A DNA stretch of 64,000 nucleotides from contig URBQ01000007.1 in assembly GCA_900546115.1 (NCBI GenBank), positions 1 through 64,000 of the forward strand, written 5' to 3'. The notes under the pieces are model-generated. The model did no database searches. It was not told the origin of the DNA and worked only from the letters and a program-made list of their open reading frames with translations. This document shows, piece after piece, positions 24,189 to 31,697 of this stretch. The translations under genes were made by a program, and so were the position numbers. The DNA comes from an uncultured Collinsella sp. (GTDB lineage Bacteria > Actinomycetota > Coriobacteriia > Coriobacteriales > Coriobacteriaceae). The number at the start of each line of letters is the position of its first letter. Position 1 is the first letter of the stretch.

Positions 24189-25952
24189 CTAGTGCTTGCC
24201 GCCGTGGCTGTTGAGCCAGATATTGCGACCCAGCATAAGCGCCAGCACCAGCGCGCTCACGTAGCCCATAAAGCCAATGACCGGGATACCAAACACAACC
24301 GGCTCGATGCGTGCGTAGTACACCACCGACGAACCGATAAACAGGCCGGCGATCACAATTGCCATCGACATGCGGTCGATAATTCCGCCCAGCTGTCGCA
24401 GCGCCTTATCGCTGCTCATAATCTGCGTGTTCACCTTAAGCTGACCGCGCGTGAGCATGCGCGAAGCCAGGCCAAGATACTCGGCCGCCTCGAGCGAGCC
24501 TTTTGCCGCGCGATAGCTGCTCGCGGCAAGATCGCGTCCCATATCACGCAAACGCGCATAGGTGCTTTTCTCGTTTTTAATATGGGTTTGGATGATCTGG
24601 ATCATGTTGACGTTGGGCATGTACTCGGTCAGCAAACCCTCGAGCGTCACCATGCCGCGGGCAAACATCGTTACCACGCTCGGCAGCTCAACATCATTCT
24701 TACGCGCGAGGTTTAACAGCGAGGTCAAAAACTCGCCGATATCAAGATCCTTCAGGTCAAGGCCTGCAAAGTCAGCCACGATGAAGTCAAGATCGGACAA
24801 AAAGGCCGAATGATCGAGCTCAGCCGAGTCGCCACGCGTCACGGCGAAGCGCATGAGCGAATCCTTGAGCTTTGGCACGTCGCCCTCGGCCACGGCGAAA
24901 ATCATGTCCTTTACGATACCGCGATCGTGGCTCGACATGCGTCCGACCATGCCCAAGTCGATAAAGTAAACGATGCCGTCCTTGAGAATAATGTTTCCCG
25001 CATGCGGGTCGGCATGGAAAAAGCCGTCATCGAGCACCTGCGTCGAGTAATCCTCGACGATTGCGGCACCGATCTTTTCCAAGTCATAGCCCTCGGCCAC
25101 CAAGCGTTCAGGATCGGCGATCGAAATGCCGTCGACGTAGTCCATGACCACCACGTGCTCGGTGCACAGGTCCAGATAGGATTTAGGACACGTCACGCCA
25201 TGAACGCTCCTATGGAACTCGTAGAAGTCGTTGAGGTTTTTGGCCTCGGCCAAAAAGTTGGTCTCCTCGCGAAACGAGGTCCACAGCTCCTCGACTACGC
25301 CGTGCAGGTCAACGAATTGATCGGTGTTGACGAACTTGGAAACGATACGCACCACCGAGCGGATGATATCGATGTCCTGTGCCATAACCTGCTGCGCACC
25401 GGGGCGCTGCACCTTGACGGCCACGTCCTCGCCCGTCACCAAACGAGCGCGGTGCACCTGCGCGAGCGATGCGCTACCGAGCGGATTGGGGTCGATCGCA
25501 TCGAACATCTCCCCCAGGCGCAGGCCGTATTCTTCTTCCAGACAACTGAGTACGACCTCGTACGGCACCGGCTCCACGTCGGAGCGCAGACGACGCAGCT
25601 CGTCGCAAAAGCGTTGCGGCAGAATCTCGGACCGGTTGGCCAGAATCTGCCCCATCTTAACGAACATGGGGCCGAGTTCCTCGAGCAGGCGGCGCAAACG
25701 AACCGGCGTGAGGTTGTCCCACACGCGGTACTTTTTGACCAGGCGAACAATCTGCCCGATGCGCTCGCGGCGACCCGCCGGCGTGAGCTGGTATTCCTCG
25801 TCCGGCGCCATCGCGTCGGGCTCCTCTGGCACCATATCGACAGCGCGCGGCTTCTTGCGAGCGCCCGAGACGGCGGCGTCGACCTCATCGACAACCGCCG
25901 CCTCGTCACCCAAGGGATCTAGATTGTTGTAATCGGTGGTGGAATCTGCCAT
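24189..25952 (-). CDS. AarF/UbiB/ABC1-family atypical kinase
   Basis: A 587-residue ABC1/UbiB-family protein kinase-like ATPase, a family tied to isoprenoid quinone and membrane lipid homeostasis. The family-specific KxGQ motif lies in FVKMGQILANRSEILP. The Ala-rich nucleotide loop is LGSASLAQVHRA and the ATP lysine is in VAVKVQRPG. The catalytic loop is FFHADPHAGN and the metal motif DLGMVG. Two C-terminal hydrophobic helices (MSMAIVIAGLFIGSSVV and VIGFMGYVSALVLALML) anchor it in the membrane. The N terminus is an acidic tail. It is preceded by a small phasin-like gene with an 8-nt gap, the arrangement seen for many bacterial ABC1 genes. Confidence 0.93.
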   Translation of the reverse strand: MADSTTDYNNLDPLGDEAAVVDEVDAAVSGARKKPRAVDMVPEEPDAMAPDEEYQLTPAGRRERIGQIVRLVKKYRVWDNLTPVRLRRLLEELGPMFVKMGQILANRSEILPQRFCDELRRLRSDVEPVPYEVVLSCLEEEYGLRLGEMFDAIDPNPLGSASLAQVHRARLVTGEDVAVKVQRPGAQQVMAQDIDIIRSVVRIVSKFVNTDQFVDLHGVVEELWTSFREETNFLAEAKNLNDFYEFHRSVHGVTCPKSYLDLCTEHVVVMDYVDGISIADPERLVAEGYDLEKIGAAIVEDYSTQVLDDGFFHADPHAGNIILKDGIVYFIDLGMVGRMSSHDRGIVKDMIFAVAEGDVPKLKDSLMRFAVTRGDSAELDHSAFLSDLDFIVADFAGLDLKDLDIGEFLTSLLNLARKNDVELPSVVTMFARGMVTLEGLLTEYMPNVNMIQIIQTHIKNEKSTYARLRDMGRDLAASSYRAAKGSLEAAEYLGLASRMLTRGQLKVNTQIMSSDKALRQLGGIIDRMSMAIVIAGLFIGSSVVYYARIEPVVFGIPVIGFMGYVSALVLALMLGRNIWLNSHGGKH

Positions 25953-25960
25953 CTGCGCTG

Positions 25961-26377
25961 CTACTCGGCCTCTTCGGTATCCTTCGCATCGTCGGGCTCA
26001 ACGGACTCGACGGGCACCGAGGTCACGTTGTCCTCGACCGAATCGACGATGTCGCGCACATGGGCCAGGAAGGCCGTGCGCTCGGGGGCGGTCATAACGC
26101 GGACGCGGGCAAGGATGAGCTCGTCAAGCACGCGCTGGGCCGCGGTCTCGCCCTGCATACCCAGACGCTCGGTCAGGTCGGAGATGGTGCCACCGGCCTG
26201 CTCGAACATGTCGGACACACTGCGGGCGATATCGGGGGCGCCGGCGTCCTTGCGTACCTGCTCGCCCTTGGTATTAAGGTCGTCGAGAACCTTCTTGCCG
26301 CCCTCGACGGCAACGGCGGCGGCGCCGAAGCCCACGTTAATGGCACCGTTAACAAGCTGATCGAGTTTCATAACCAT
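25961..26377 (-). CDS. Small phasin-like helical protein paired with AarF
   Basis: About 138 residues. The first third is small and hydrophobic (LVNGAINVGFGAAAVAVEG), followed by charged amphipathic helices and an acidic tail of Val/Glu/Asp. Such proteins, often named phasin or DUF-type membrane-associated helical proteins, frequently stand just upstream of ABC1/UbiB kinases. GGAG-acacc-type spacing (GGAGACAACC) favours ATG 26377; an ATG six nt later is also possible. With only 8 nt to aarF they are almost certainly cotranscribed. Role unproven; it may recruit the kinase to membrane or lipid. Confidence 0.7.
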   Translation of the reverse strand: MVMKLDQLVNGAINVGFGAAAVAVEGGKKVLDDLNTKGEQVRKDAGAPDIARSVSDMFEQAGGTISDLTERLGMQGETAAQRVLDELILARVRVMTAPERTAFLAHVRDIVDSVEDNVTSVPVESVEPDDAKDTEEAE

Positions 26378-26476
26378 GGTTGTCTCCAATCACAAACAAC
26401 TGCATTGGCGTTCTTGTACCCAAGATTGAGTGAAAGCGACAAAGCGTTTAAGCGCTATTCGATCGACGGGAAATCC

Positions 26477-28000
26477 CTATCTCACGTTGTCGTTCATCGC
26501 GAAGGAATTCTTCATGGCGCAACTCGTGGTGTAGAGCACCTTGCCCAGTAGAGCATCGGTCTCCACGCGAACAAGCTCGGCAAAGGCCTCGTTGGCGCGT
26601 GCAAGCTCGGCAGGCACCTCGGCCTCGGGCAGAACGGCTACGACAGCGTCAACATCGTGAATCTGCTTGTGGCCCATGCCGCCGACTTTCTCCTGGTAGT
26701 CCTCGACCGCGCGACCGCACTCGTGGAAGCGAACATCGGCCAAGGCGCCGATCAGGCGGTTGGCCCAGTAGAAGTTCTCGGACGTCACGCGAGCCTGCGT
26801 GTCGGCATAGTACTCGGGCATGGTCTCGACATTGGCGTACAGCGGCACGAGCGCGTTAAACGAGTTGGAGCCAAAGGCCATCCACTGCACGGCGCAGTAG
26901 GCCGGCTGCGCATAGGGACGCAGCTGCAGTACGGCGAGTTGGCTGTTGCGGTTGATGCCGATGGGACGATAGGCGCCGCGTGTGGCGGGCGTGCCCTTGC
27001 TGCCGTAGCAGTCGTACTCCGTGCCCTGGTAGTGGCTCGAAAGCACGTACTTAATGTCCTCGATGGTCACCTTGCGCTCGGGCACGCGGCTCCAGGGGAT
27101 GTCATCGCTCTCGGGCGTGTAGTCGGCCTCGGGACCGTCCCACACATCGCTGGGGTTAAGGCAGCGCTGCATGTACCACGCGCGCGGCGTGTTGTAGACA
27201 TGGTCGCTGTCGCTGTGCGAGCCAAAGGCCTCGCGCGGGTTGAAGACCGTCGCCGGACCGTCGCCCTCAACGCCCAGCGTCAAGTCCAGATGCCACTCGG
27301 CCATCCAAGCGCGCAGGTCGGCGGAGCACATGTGATCGGCCTGGGCGCCCTCGGCGTCATCCAGGTCAAAGCTATCGATACCCAGCTGGTTGGGCATGGT
27401 CACATAGGCGTCGTCGGGCACGCGCTTGGCGATCCAGTGGTGGCCGCCGATGGTCTCGAGCCACCAGATCTCGTCCACGTCGCTAAAGGCGATGCCGTTG
27501 TTCTCGTAGGTGCCATAGCGCTCGAGCAGGTCACCCAGAATGCGTACGCCGTCGCGGGCGGATTTGGCATATGGCAGCACCAGGGTCACCATGTCCTCCT
27601 CGCCCAGACCGCCGGGCTGCGCCGGAACATAGCCGTCCTCGTCCTCGTTGCCCTTGGCGGGCACGTAGTCGACGAGCGGGTCGGCGCCGCGAACGCGCTC
27701 GTTGGTGGTGAGCGTCTCGGTTGCAGACATGCCCACATTGAGCTCGTTGAAGCCGGCCTCGGCCCAGATGCCGTGGCCCGGAACAACATCGGGGACGCTC
27801 GTGTAGCGCATGGGATTGTCGGGCAGCTCAACGGTCAGGTGGCTCAGGACACTCGTGTAGACACGTGGCTGCTCGTCGGGATGCACCACGCGCATGCGCT
27901 TGGGCTCAAACACCCCGTTGGACGAGTCCTCGTTGCGGGCAACCAACGTCGAACCGTCGTAGCTCGCGTTCTTACCAACCAAAATCGTTGTGCACGGCAT
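26477..28000 (-). CDS. pepD: C69-family dipeptidase
   Basis: Ntn-hydrolase dipeptidase of MEROPS family C69, related to Lactobacillus PepD. The mature nucleophile is Cys3 in MPCTTILVGKNASYDGST, followed by LVARNEDS. Later blocks such as VNELNVGMSATET, VDEIWWLETIGGHHW and YHFCECGR-like VRFHECGRAVEDY (residues near 460) are typical. About 507 residues, a usual length. AAGGAGG touches the ATG at 28006, so the ATG at 28000, with a 6-nt spacer, is the better start and places Cys at position 3 as in relatives. It has no signal peptide, so it acts in the cytoplasm on peptides. It is monocistronic as far as can be seen. Confidence 0.94.
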   Translation of the reverse strand: MPCTTILVGKNASYDGSTLVARNEDSSNGVFEPKRMRVVHPDEQPRVYTSVLSHLTVELPDNPMRYTSVPDVVPGHGIWAEAGFNELNVGMSATETLTTNERVRGADPLVDYVPAKGNEDEDGYVPAQPGGLGEEDMVTLVLPYAKSARDGVRILGDLLERYGTYENNGIAFSDVDEIWWLETIGGHHWIAKRVPDDAYVTMPNQLGIDSFDLDDAEGAQADHMCSADLRAWMAEWHLDLTLGVEGDGPATVFNPREAFGSHSDSDHVYNTPRAWYMQRCLNPSDVWDGPEADYTPESDDIPWSRVPERKVTIEDIKYVLSSHYQGTEYDCYGSKGTPATRGAYRPIGINRNSQLAVLQLRPYAQPAYCAVQWMAFGSNSFNALVPLYANVETMPEYYADTQARVTSENFYWANRLIGALADVRFHECGRAVEDYQEKVGGMGHKQIHDVDAVVAVLPEAEVPAELARANEAFAELVRVETDALLGKVLYTTSCAMKNSFAMNDNVR

Positions 28001-28099
28001 GCGCATCCTCCTTGAGCGAAGAAATCAAACGATAACAGTGTATCGCTTCGGCGCAGAAAGGGCGAAACCACGGCGCTGGCAACCCCTGTGGTCAAAAAC

Positions 28100-28954
28100 C
28101 TATTTCGATGCGCGCTCGGCCGCTTCGATCACGTGTTTAGCGAGGATCGCCGTCGTCACAGCGCCCACGCCGCCCGGCACGGGCGTGATGGCGTTAACGA
28201 CCGGCTCCGCAGCATCAGAATCGACGTCACCCACCAGCTTGCCAGCGGCCTCGTCCCAATTAATGCCAACATCGATGATCGTCTGGCCCTCGCGAACCGC
28301 ATCCACGCCAATCGTACGCGCGCGTCCAACGGCGGCAACCACAATGTCGGCAGCACGGCACTCGGCAGCAAGGTCGCGCGTATGCGTATGGCACGTCGTC
28401 ACGGTCGCATTGCGCGCCGTAAGCATGGCGGCAACAGGACGCCCGATCACCAGCGAGCGCCCGACCACAGCAACCTTAGCTCCATCCAGCTCAACGCCGT
28501 AATGATCCAGTAGCACCAACACGGCCTCAGCCGTGCAAGGAGCAAAACCCTCGCCGCGCCCCGAAAGCGTGGTGAGCAGCGAAGCCGGCGTCATGGAGTC
28601 AACGTCCTTGGCGGGATCGAGCGCCGCGGCGGCTGCGTTCTCGTCAAGGCCGGCGGGCAGCGGGCGGAACATCAGGCAGCCATGAACAGACGAATCGGTA
28701 TTGATGTCCTCGATGGCCGCCAACAGCTCGTCCCGCGAAACATCGGCGGGAAGCAAAACGCGGCGAGCTTCAATGCCAACCTTTTCGCAGCGCCTGAGCG
28801 CACCGCGCTCGTAGGATAGGTCGTCCTCGCGTTCACCCACACGCACGATAGCCAACGTCGGAACAACGCCGCGCTCGCGCAAAGCCACGCAGCGAGCAGC
28901 AAGTTCCTCAGTCAACGCGCGGGCGACGGGAGCGCCCTTCAGCAGTTCAGCCAT
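28100..28954 (-). CDS. folD: FolD-type methylene-THF dehydrogenase lacking cyclohydrolase residues
   Basis: A 284-residue FolD homologue that oxidises 5,10-methylene-THF with NAD(P). The Rossmann part is normal: VVGRSLVIGRPVAAML, ATVTTCHTHT, and ITPVPGGVGAVTT. In the active site, the tyrosine of the Y-x3-K motif is present (Tyr48) but the lysine four residues on, needed for cyclohydrolase activity, is Ala52; the glutamine of the VQLPLP motif is Phe96 (LMFRPLP); KDVDG reads KDVDS. By homology to human MTHFD1 K56 mutants the enzyme should keep dehydrogenase but lose cyclohydrolase activity. The fchA gene starts the same operon only 2 nt upstream and would provide the missing step. Start ATG 28954 follows GAGAGGATAGCC. 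Confidence 0.92.
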   Translation of the reverse strand: MAELLKGAPVARALTEELAARCVALRERGVVPTLAIVRVGEREDDLSYERGALRRCEKVGIEARRVLLPADVSRDELLAAIEDINTDSSVHGCLMFRPLPAGLDENAAAAALDPAKDVDSMTPASLLTTLSGRGEGFAPCTAEAVLVLLDHYGVELDGAKVAVVGRSLVIGRPVAAMLTARNATVTTCHTHTRDLAAECRAADIVVAAVGRARTIGVDAVREGQTIIDVGINWDEAAGKLVGDVDSDAAEPVVNAITPVPGGVGAVTTAILAKHVIEAAERASK

Positions 28955-28956
28955 GG

Positions 28957-29589
28957 CTATCCTCTCTTCCTTGCAGCATCGGCGGCGCGGCGCGCCAGCG
29001 CATCGGCGCGCGGCAACCACGTGTCCAGCAGCTCATCGCACGCGGTCTCGAGCTCCTCGGCGCGCGCCCGGTCCTTCATAGACGTGGTGTTGGCAAAGAG
29101 CGTCAAGCTCGCGCCCTGCATAGCGGAACGGCAGAACACGGCGCCGCACGCCACATCGGACAGCAGCTGACGCGAACCCTTGTCGGCCATGTCCTCGAGC
29201 AGCGCCAGCGCACGCCCGCAGGCATCCATAATGCGATACGGCGGCATAGCGGCCACATGCAGCGCATCCTGAATCGCGGTCGCTCGAGCCGGATCGTCAC
29301 GCGGAATACCGTACGCCGCGGACACCTGCCCATAGGCACGAACGTCCTCGGCAACCAACTCGACAAGCTCCTGGGCCAGCTCATCAGCATGGGCAAACGC
29401 ACGCGTCAGGTCATCCGCACGATCAGCAAGCGCGGGATTGGTCGCACCGTAGCGGGCAACCATTCCGCACAGCGAGGCGCCCAGCGCGCCCACAAAGGCG
29501 CTCGCGCTGCCACCGCCGGGAACCGGCTCGCGCGCGGCCAGCGCCTCGGCAAACCCGCGGCAGGTCTTGTCCATCATCTCTTGGCTCAT
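28957..29589 (-). CDS. fchA: Methenyl-THF cyclohydrolase (FchA/FTCD_C family)
   Basis: A 210-residue all-helical protein of the formiminotransferase-cyclodeaminase C-terminal family. The signature PVPGGGSASAFVGALGASLCGMV near residue 22 binds the folate polyglutamate region; later AMPPYRIMDACGRAL and SDVACGAVFCRSAMQGA fit the family helices. Standing alone with folD, and not with hut genes, it most likely works as methenyl-THF cyclohydrolase (fchA), as in acetogens and purine fermenters, rather than as a cyclodeaminase. AAGGTG precedes ATG 29589 by 7 nt. Stop and folD start are 2 nt apart, so expression is coupled and the two enzymes probably form a functional pair. Confidence 0.9.
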   Translation of the reverse strand: MSQEMMDKTCRGFAEALAAREPVPGGGSASAFVGALGASLCGMVARYGATNPALADRADDLTRAFAHADELAQELVELVAEDVRAYGQVSAAYGIPRDDPARATAIQDALHVAAMPPYRIMDACGRALALLEDMADKGSRQLLSDVACGAVFCRSAMQGASLTLFANTTSMKDRARAEELETACDELLDTWLPRADALARRAADAARKRG

Positions 29590-29672
29590 GCACATGCACC
29601 TTCAAGTCATATACATCGGTCGGGTGGCAACCGCCGACCGACCGCATCGATCACGTAATGGTGCTAAGTCTA

Positions 29673-29690
29673 GCCCATAAGCACATGGGC
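29673..29690. promoter_or_regulatory. Inverted repeat GCCCAT-N6-ATGGGC
   Basis: A perfect 6-bp inverted repeat in the 377-nt divergent gap (29590-29966) between fchA and the first lipoprotein gene. It shares the ATGGG half-site with the duplicated 19-bp sequence at 29751-29769. The gap also holds an untranslated stretch up to AAGGAGG at about 29955; I see no other gene in it. Confidence 0.4.
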
Positions 29691-29750
29691 GTCAGCGCAC
29701 CTGGCCATCGCGGATTTCTATGGCACACGATAGGCGGCAGCGACACAAAC

Positions 29751-29769
29751 ATGGGACACATGGCCCACC
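29751..29769. repeat. 19-bp duplicated sequence upstream of lipoprotein 1
   Basis: ATGGGACACATGGCCCACC, repeated exactly at 30708-30726, contains the imperfect palindrome TGGGaCAcaTGgCCCA. It stands 216 nt before the first lipoprotein start. Likely an operator or promoter-proximal site copied when the gene was duplicated. Confidence 0.6.
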
Positions 29770-29966
29770 TTTCGAGACTCCCGGGCAGCACAAGCTGGGG
29801 CATATCTATAAGTAAGGAACCCGTTGGGGCACGGCCGGGCAACGGCCACAAGCAATGAACGGAGGCATAAGCCGCACAGCACACAGAGACATCCGCCGCC
29901 AGCGCAATCAGTACCCCAACAGCATGCGGCGCCGTGATGTCATCGGCAGACAAGGAGGACGCCACC

Positions 29967-30572
29967 ATGAAGAAAAAGACCCTATCGATTCTTTCCCTTT
30001 GCATCGCCCTCTTTGCCGCATTTGCCCTTGTCGGCTGCGGCGGGAGCGCATCGGGCGGAAGCGGCAGCACCGCCAAGAGCGAGAGCAAGGAAAAGGCCCC
30101 CGTCGCCAAGAAGACCGACTTTATCTGGTTTAAGGTCGAGATGCCCGAGGGCGTCGGCGTAAGCGACTCCGCCGGCAAGAATGCCGACAGGGTCCAGCTC
30201 ACCTTCCCCGAGAACGAGAACACCACAGTCGACCGTTTCATCCCCGTTTGGCAAGAGAAGATGACGGCCGAAGAGTCCTTTGCAGAGCAGGCCGAAAGGC
30301 ACACTGGAACGTTCCAGTGGGAGGATGGCGGGTCCGTCGAATATAACGGCAGGACGTGGCTCGTCGGAACGTACGAAGACAACAGCGGCATCTCAACCAT
30401 CCTTTTTACCGACGTTGAACCAGGAAGCGTCTACGTCCTCATCTCGAACTTCGACCAGCACAAGAAAGAAGCCGAGGCGCTCCTCAACTCCATCGAGTTC
30501 CCCGATGACATGGCAGAGGCAGTTTCCGAGGCACGCGAAGTCGAGATTTCGAGCATCGAGATCAAGCATTAG
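29967..30572 (+). CDS. Lipoprotein of unknown function (1)
   Basis: A 201-residue exported lipoprotein. The signal peptide MKKKTLSILSLCIALFAAF ends in the lipobox LVGC (Cys24), then a Gly/Ser/Lys-rich linker. A compact domain follows, starting TDFIWFKVEMPEGVGVSD and containing WLVGTYEDNSGISTILFTDVE, GSVYVLISNFDQHKKEAEALLNSIEF and a C-terminal helix ending SSIEIKH. AAGGAGG lies before ATG 29967. No known family was recognised; the pattern (start with a beta-strand, end after IEF with a charged helix) suggests a small ligand- or peptide-binding domain. It has a tandem paralogue at 30799 with the same architecture. Confidence 0.82.
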   Translation: MKKKTLSILSLCIALFAAFALVGCGGSASGGSGSTAKSESKEKAPVAKKTDFIWFKVEMPEGVGVSDSAGKNADRVQLTFPENENTTVDRFIPVWQEKMTAEESFAEQAERHTGTFQWEDGGSVEYNGRTWLVGTYEDNSGISTILFTDVEPGSVYVLISNFDQHKKEAEALLNSIEFPDDMAEAVSEAREVEISSIEIKH

Positions 30573-30625
30573 GGGCTCGCACGCAGCATCGCATGCGCAG
30601 TCATTAAATGATCGGACGCCCAGCC

Positions 30626-30662
30626 AGGGGAGGATCGGATCGGCCGGCCCTCCCCTCTTTTG
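30626..30662 (+). terminator. Rho-independent terminator after lipoprotein 1
   Basis: AGGGGAGG (30626-30633) and CCTCCCCT (30649-30656) form an 8-bp stem followed by CTTTT. It separates the paralogues into two transcription units. Confidence 0.75.
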
Positions 30663-30707
30663 CGCCCGCGCATATTGCCACTTAACGGCGCAAATCCGGC
30701 CCTCAGA

Positions 30708-30726
30708 ATGGGACACATGGCCCACC
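30708..30726. repeat. 19-bp duplicated sequence upstream of lipoprotein 2
   Basis: Exact second copy of ATGGGACACATGGCCCACC, 91 nt before the lipoprotein 2 start. The distance to the gene differs from copy 1 (216 nt). Confidence 0.6.
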
Positions 30727-30798
30727 CTAGCGAGCCGCCCGCGCGTACAGTAAAGGCAGGTAATCCATGGGCGGTTACAGATCGAGGAGGACACGACC

Positions 30799-31392
30799 AT
30801 GAAAAAGAAGGCCTTAGCGATTCTCACCCTCTGCATCAGCCTCTTTGCCGCGGTTGCCCTGGTGGGCTGTGGCGGAAGCGGTGGCGCTACCGGCAGCAGC
30901 GGTGGCGGCGGAGCAGAAAAGTCAGCCGTGGATATGAGGACCGACTTCATTTGGTTTAAGGTCGAGGTCCCCGAGGGCGTCGAGATTACCGACGTTGCCG
31001 GCGACACGGCCGACAGGGCCCAGTTTAAGTTCACCGAAAGCGAGCACGCGAGCGACCGCTTCATTCCTGTCTTCGACCCCGACAAGAACGCCGACGAGCT
31101 GTTCGACTACGAGGCAAAGTGGAAGGCCAACTCCGGATGGACCGAAAGCGACCCCGTTAAATACAACGGCAAGACCTGGCGCAGTGCTTACTTCACGCAC
31201 TCGGGCGGCGTAACGACTGAGTACTTCACCGACGTTGAGGGCGGCAGCGTCTACGTGCGCATCGACAACGTCGAGGAGCACAAGGACGCCGTCGAAGCCA
31301 TGATGAAGTCCCTGGAATTTGCCGATGACATCGCCAAGGCCAAGACTGAGGCCATGGACGTCAAGCTCGACGATATCGAGATCAAGCGCTAA
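30799..31392 (+). CDS. Lipoprotein of unknown function (2), paralogue of (1)
   Basis: A 197-residue lipoprotein with signal MKKKALAILTLCISLFAAV and lipobox LVGC (Cys24), then a glycine-rich linker. The domain runs parallel to the first copy: TDFIWFKVEVPEGVEITD, SDRFIPVFDPDK, KTWRSAYFTHSGGVTTEYFTDVE, GSVYVRIDNVEEHKDAVEAMMKSLEF and a charged end DDIEIKR. GAGGA precedes the ATG. Conservation of FIWFKVE, RFIP, YNG, W, FTDVE and GSVYV between the copies shows selection on the domain while the rest has drifted, so the two may bind different ligands. Confidence 0.82.
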   Translation: MKKKALAILTLCISLFAAVALVGCGGSGGATGSSGGGGAEKSAVDMRTDFIWFKVEVPEGVEITDVAGDTADRAQFKFTESEHASDRFIPVFDPDKNADELFDYEAKWKANSGWTESDPVKYNGKTWRSAYFTHSGGVTTEYFTDVEGGSVYVRIDNVEEHKDAVEAMMKSLEFADDIAKAKTEAMDVKLDDIEIKR

Positions 31393-31463
31393 GCGACTGG
31401 CGAGCGCAACGGGAAACACGGGCGCAGCGCTAACAAGCGGCGGTGCCCCAGCACTTCGTACCC

Positions 31464-31496
31464 AGGGAGGGCCGGTAAACCGGCCCTCCCTTTCTT
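31464..31496 (+). terminator. Strong rho-independent terminator after lipoprotein 2
   Basis: AGGGAGGGCCGG (31464-31475), loop TAAA, CCGGCCCTCCCT (31480-31491), then TTCTT. The 305-nt gap before the next gene contains this and no other gene. Confidence 0.9.
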
Positions 31497-31697
31497 ATGC
31501 CGGTAGCCGGCGAACGCGAGGGTGCCGGACGCCGGAACCGCCCCAAATGTGGCAACAGTACGAAAACGACAAACACCTCAACACGTCCGCCCACCGATTT
31601 ATTGCGCCGCGCAGACAATTAAACCAGCATCTTTAAACATCTGGGCAGTATAGTGACCAAAACTATCGCATAACCGCACGCTGCGAATGGAGGAGTT

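Noticed and set aside
29651..30400. 249-codon minus frame opposite lipoprotein 1
   Set aside because: Ser/Leu/Pro-rich shadow of a convincing lipoprotein gene.
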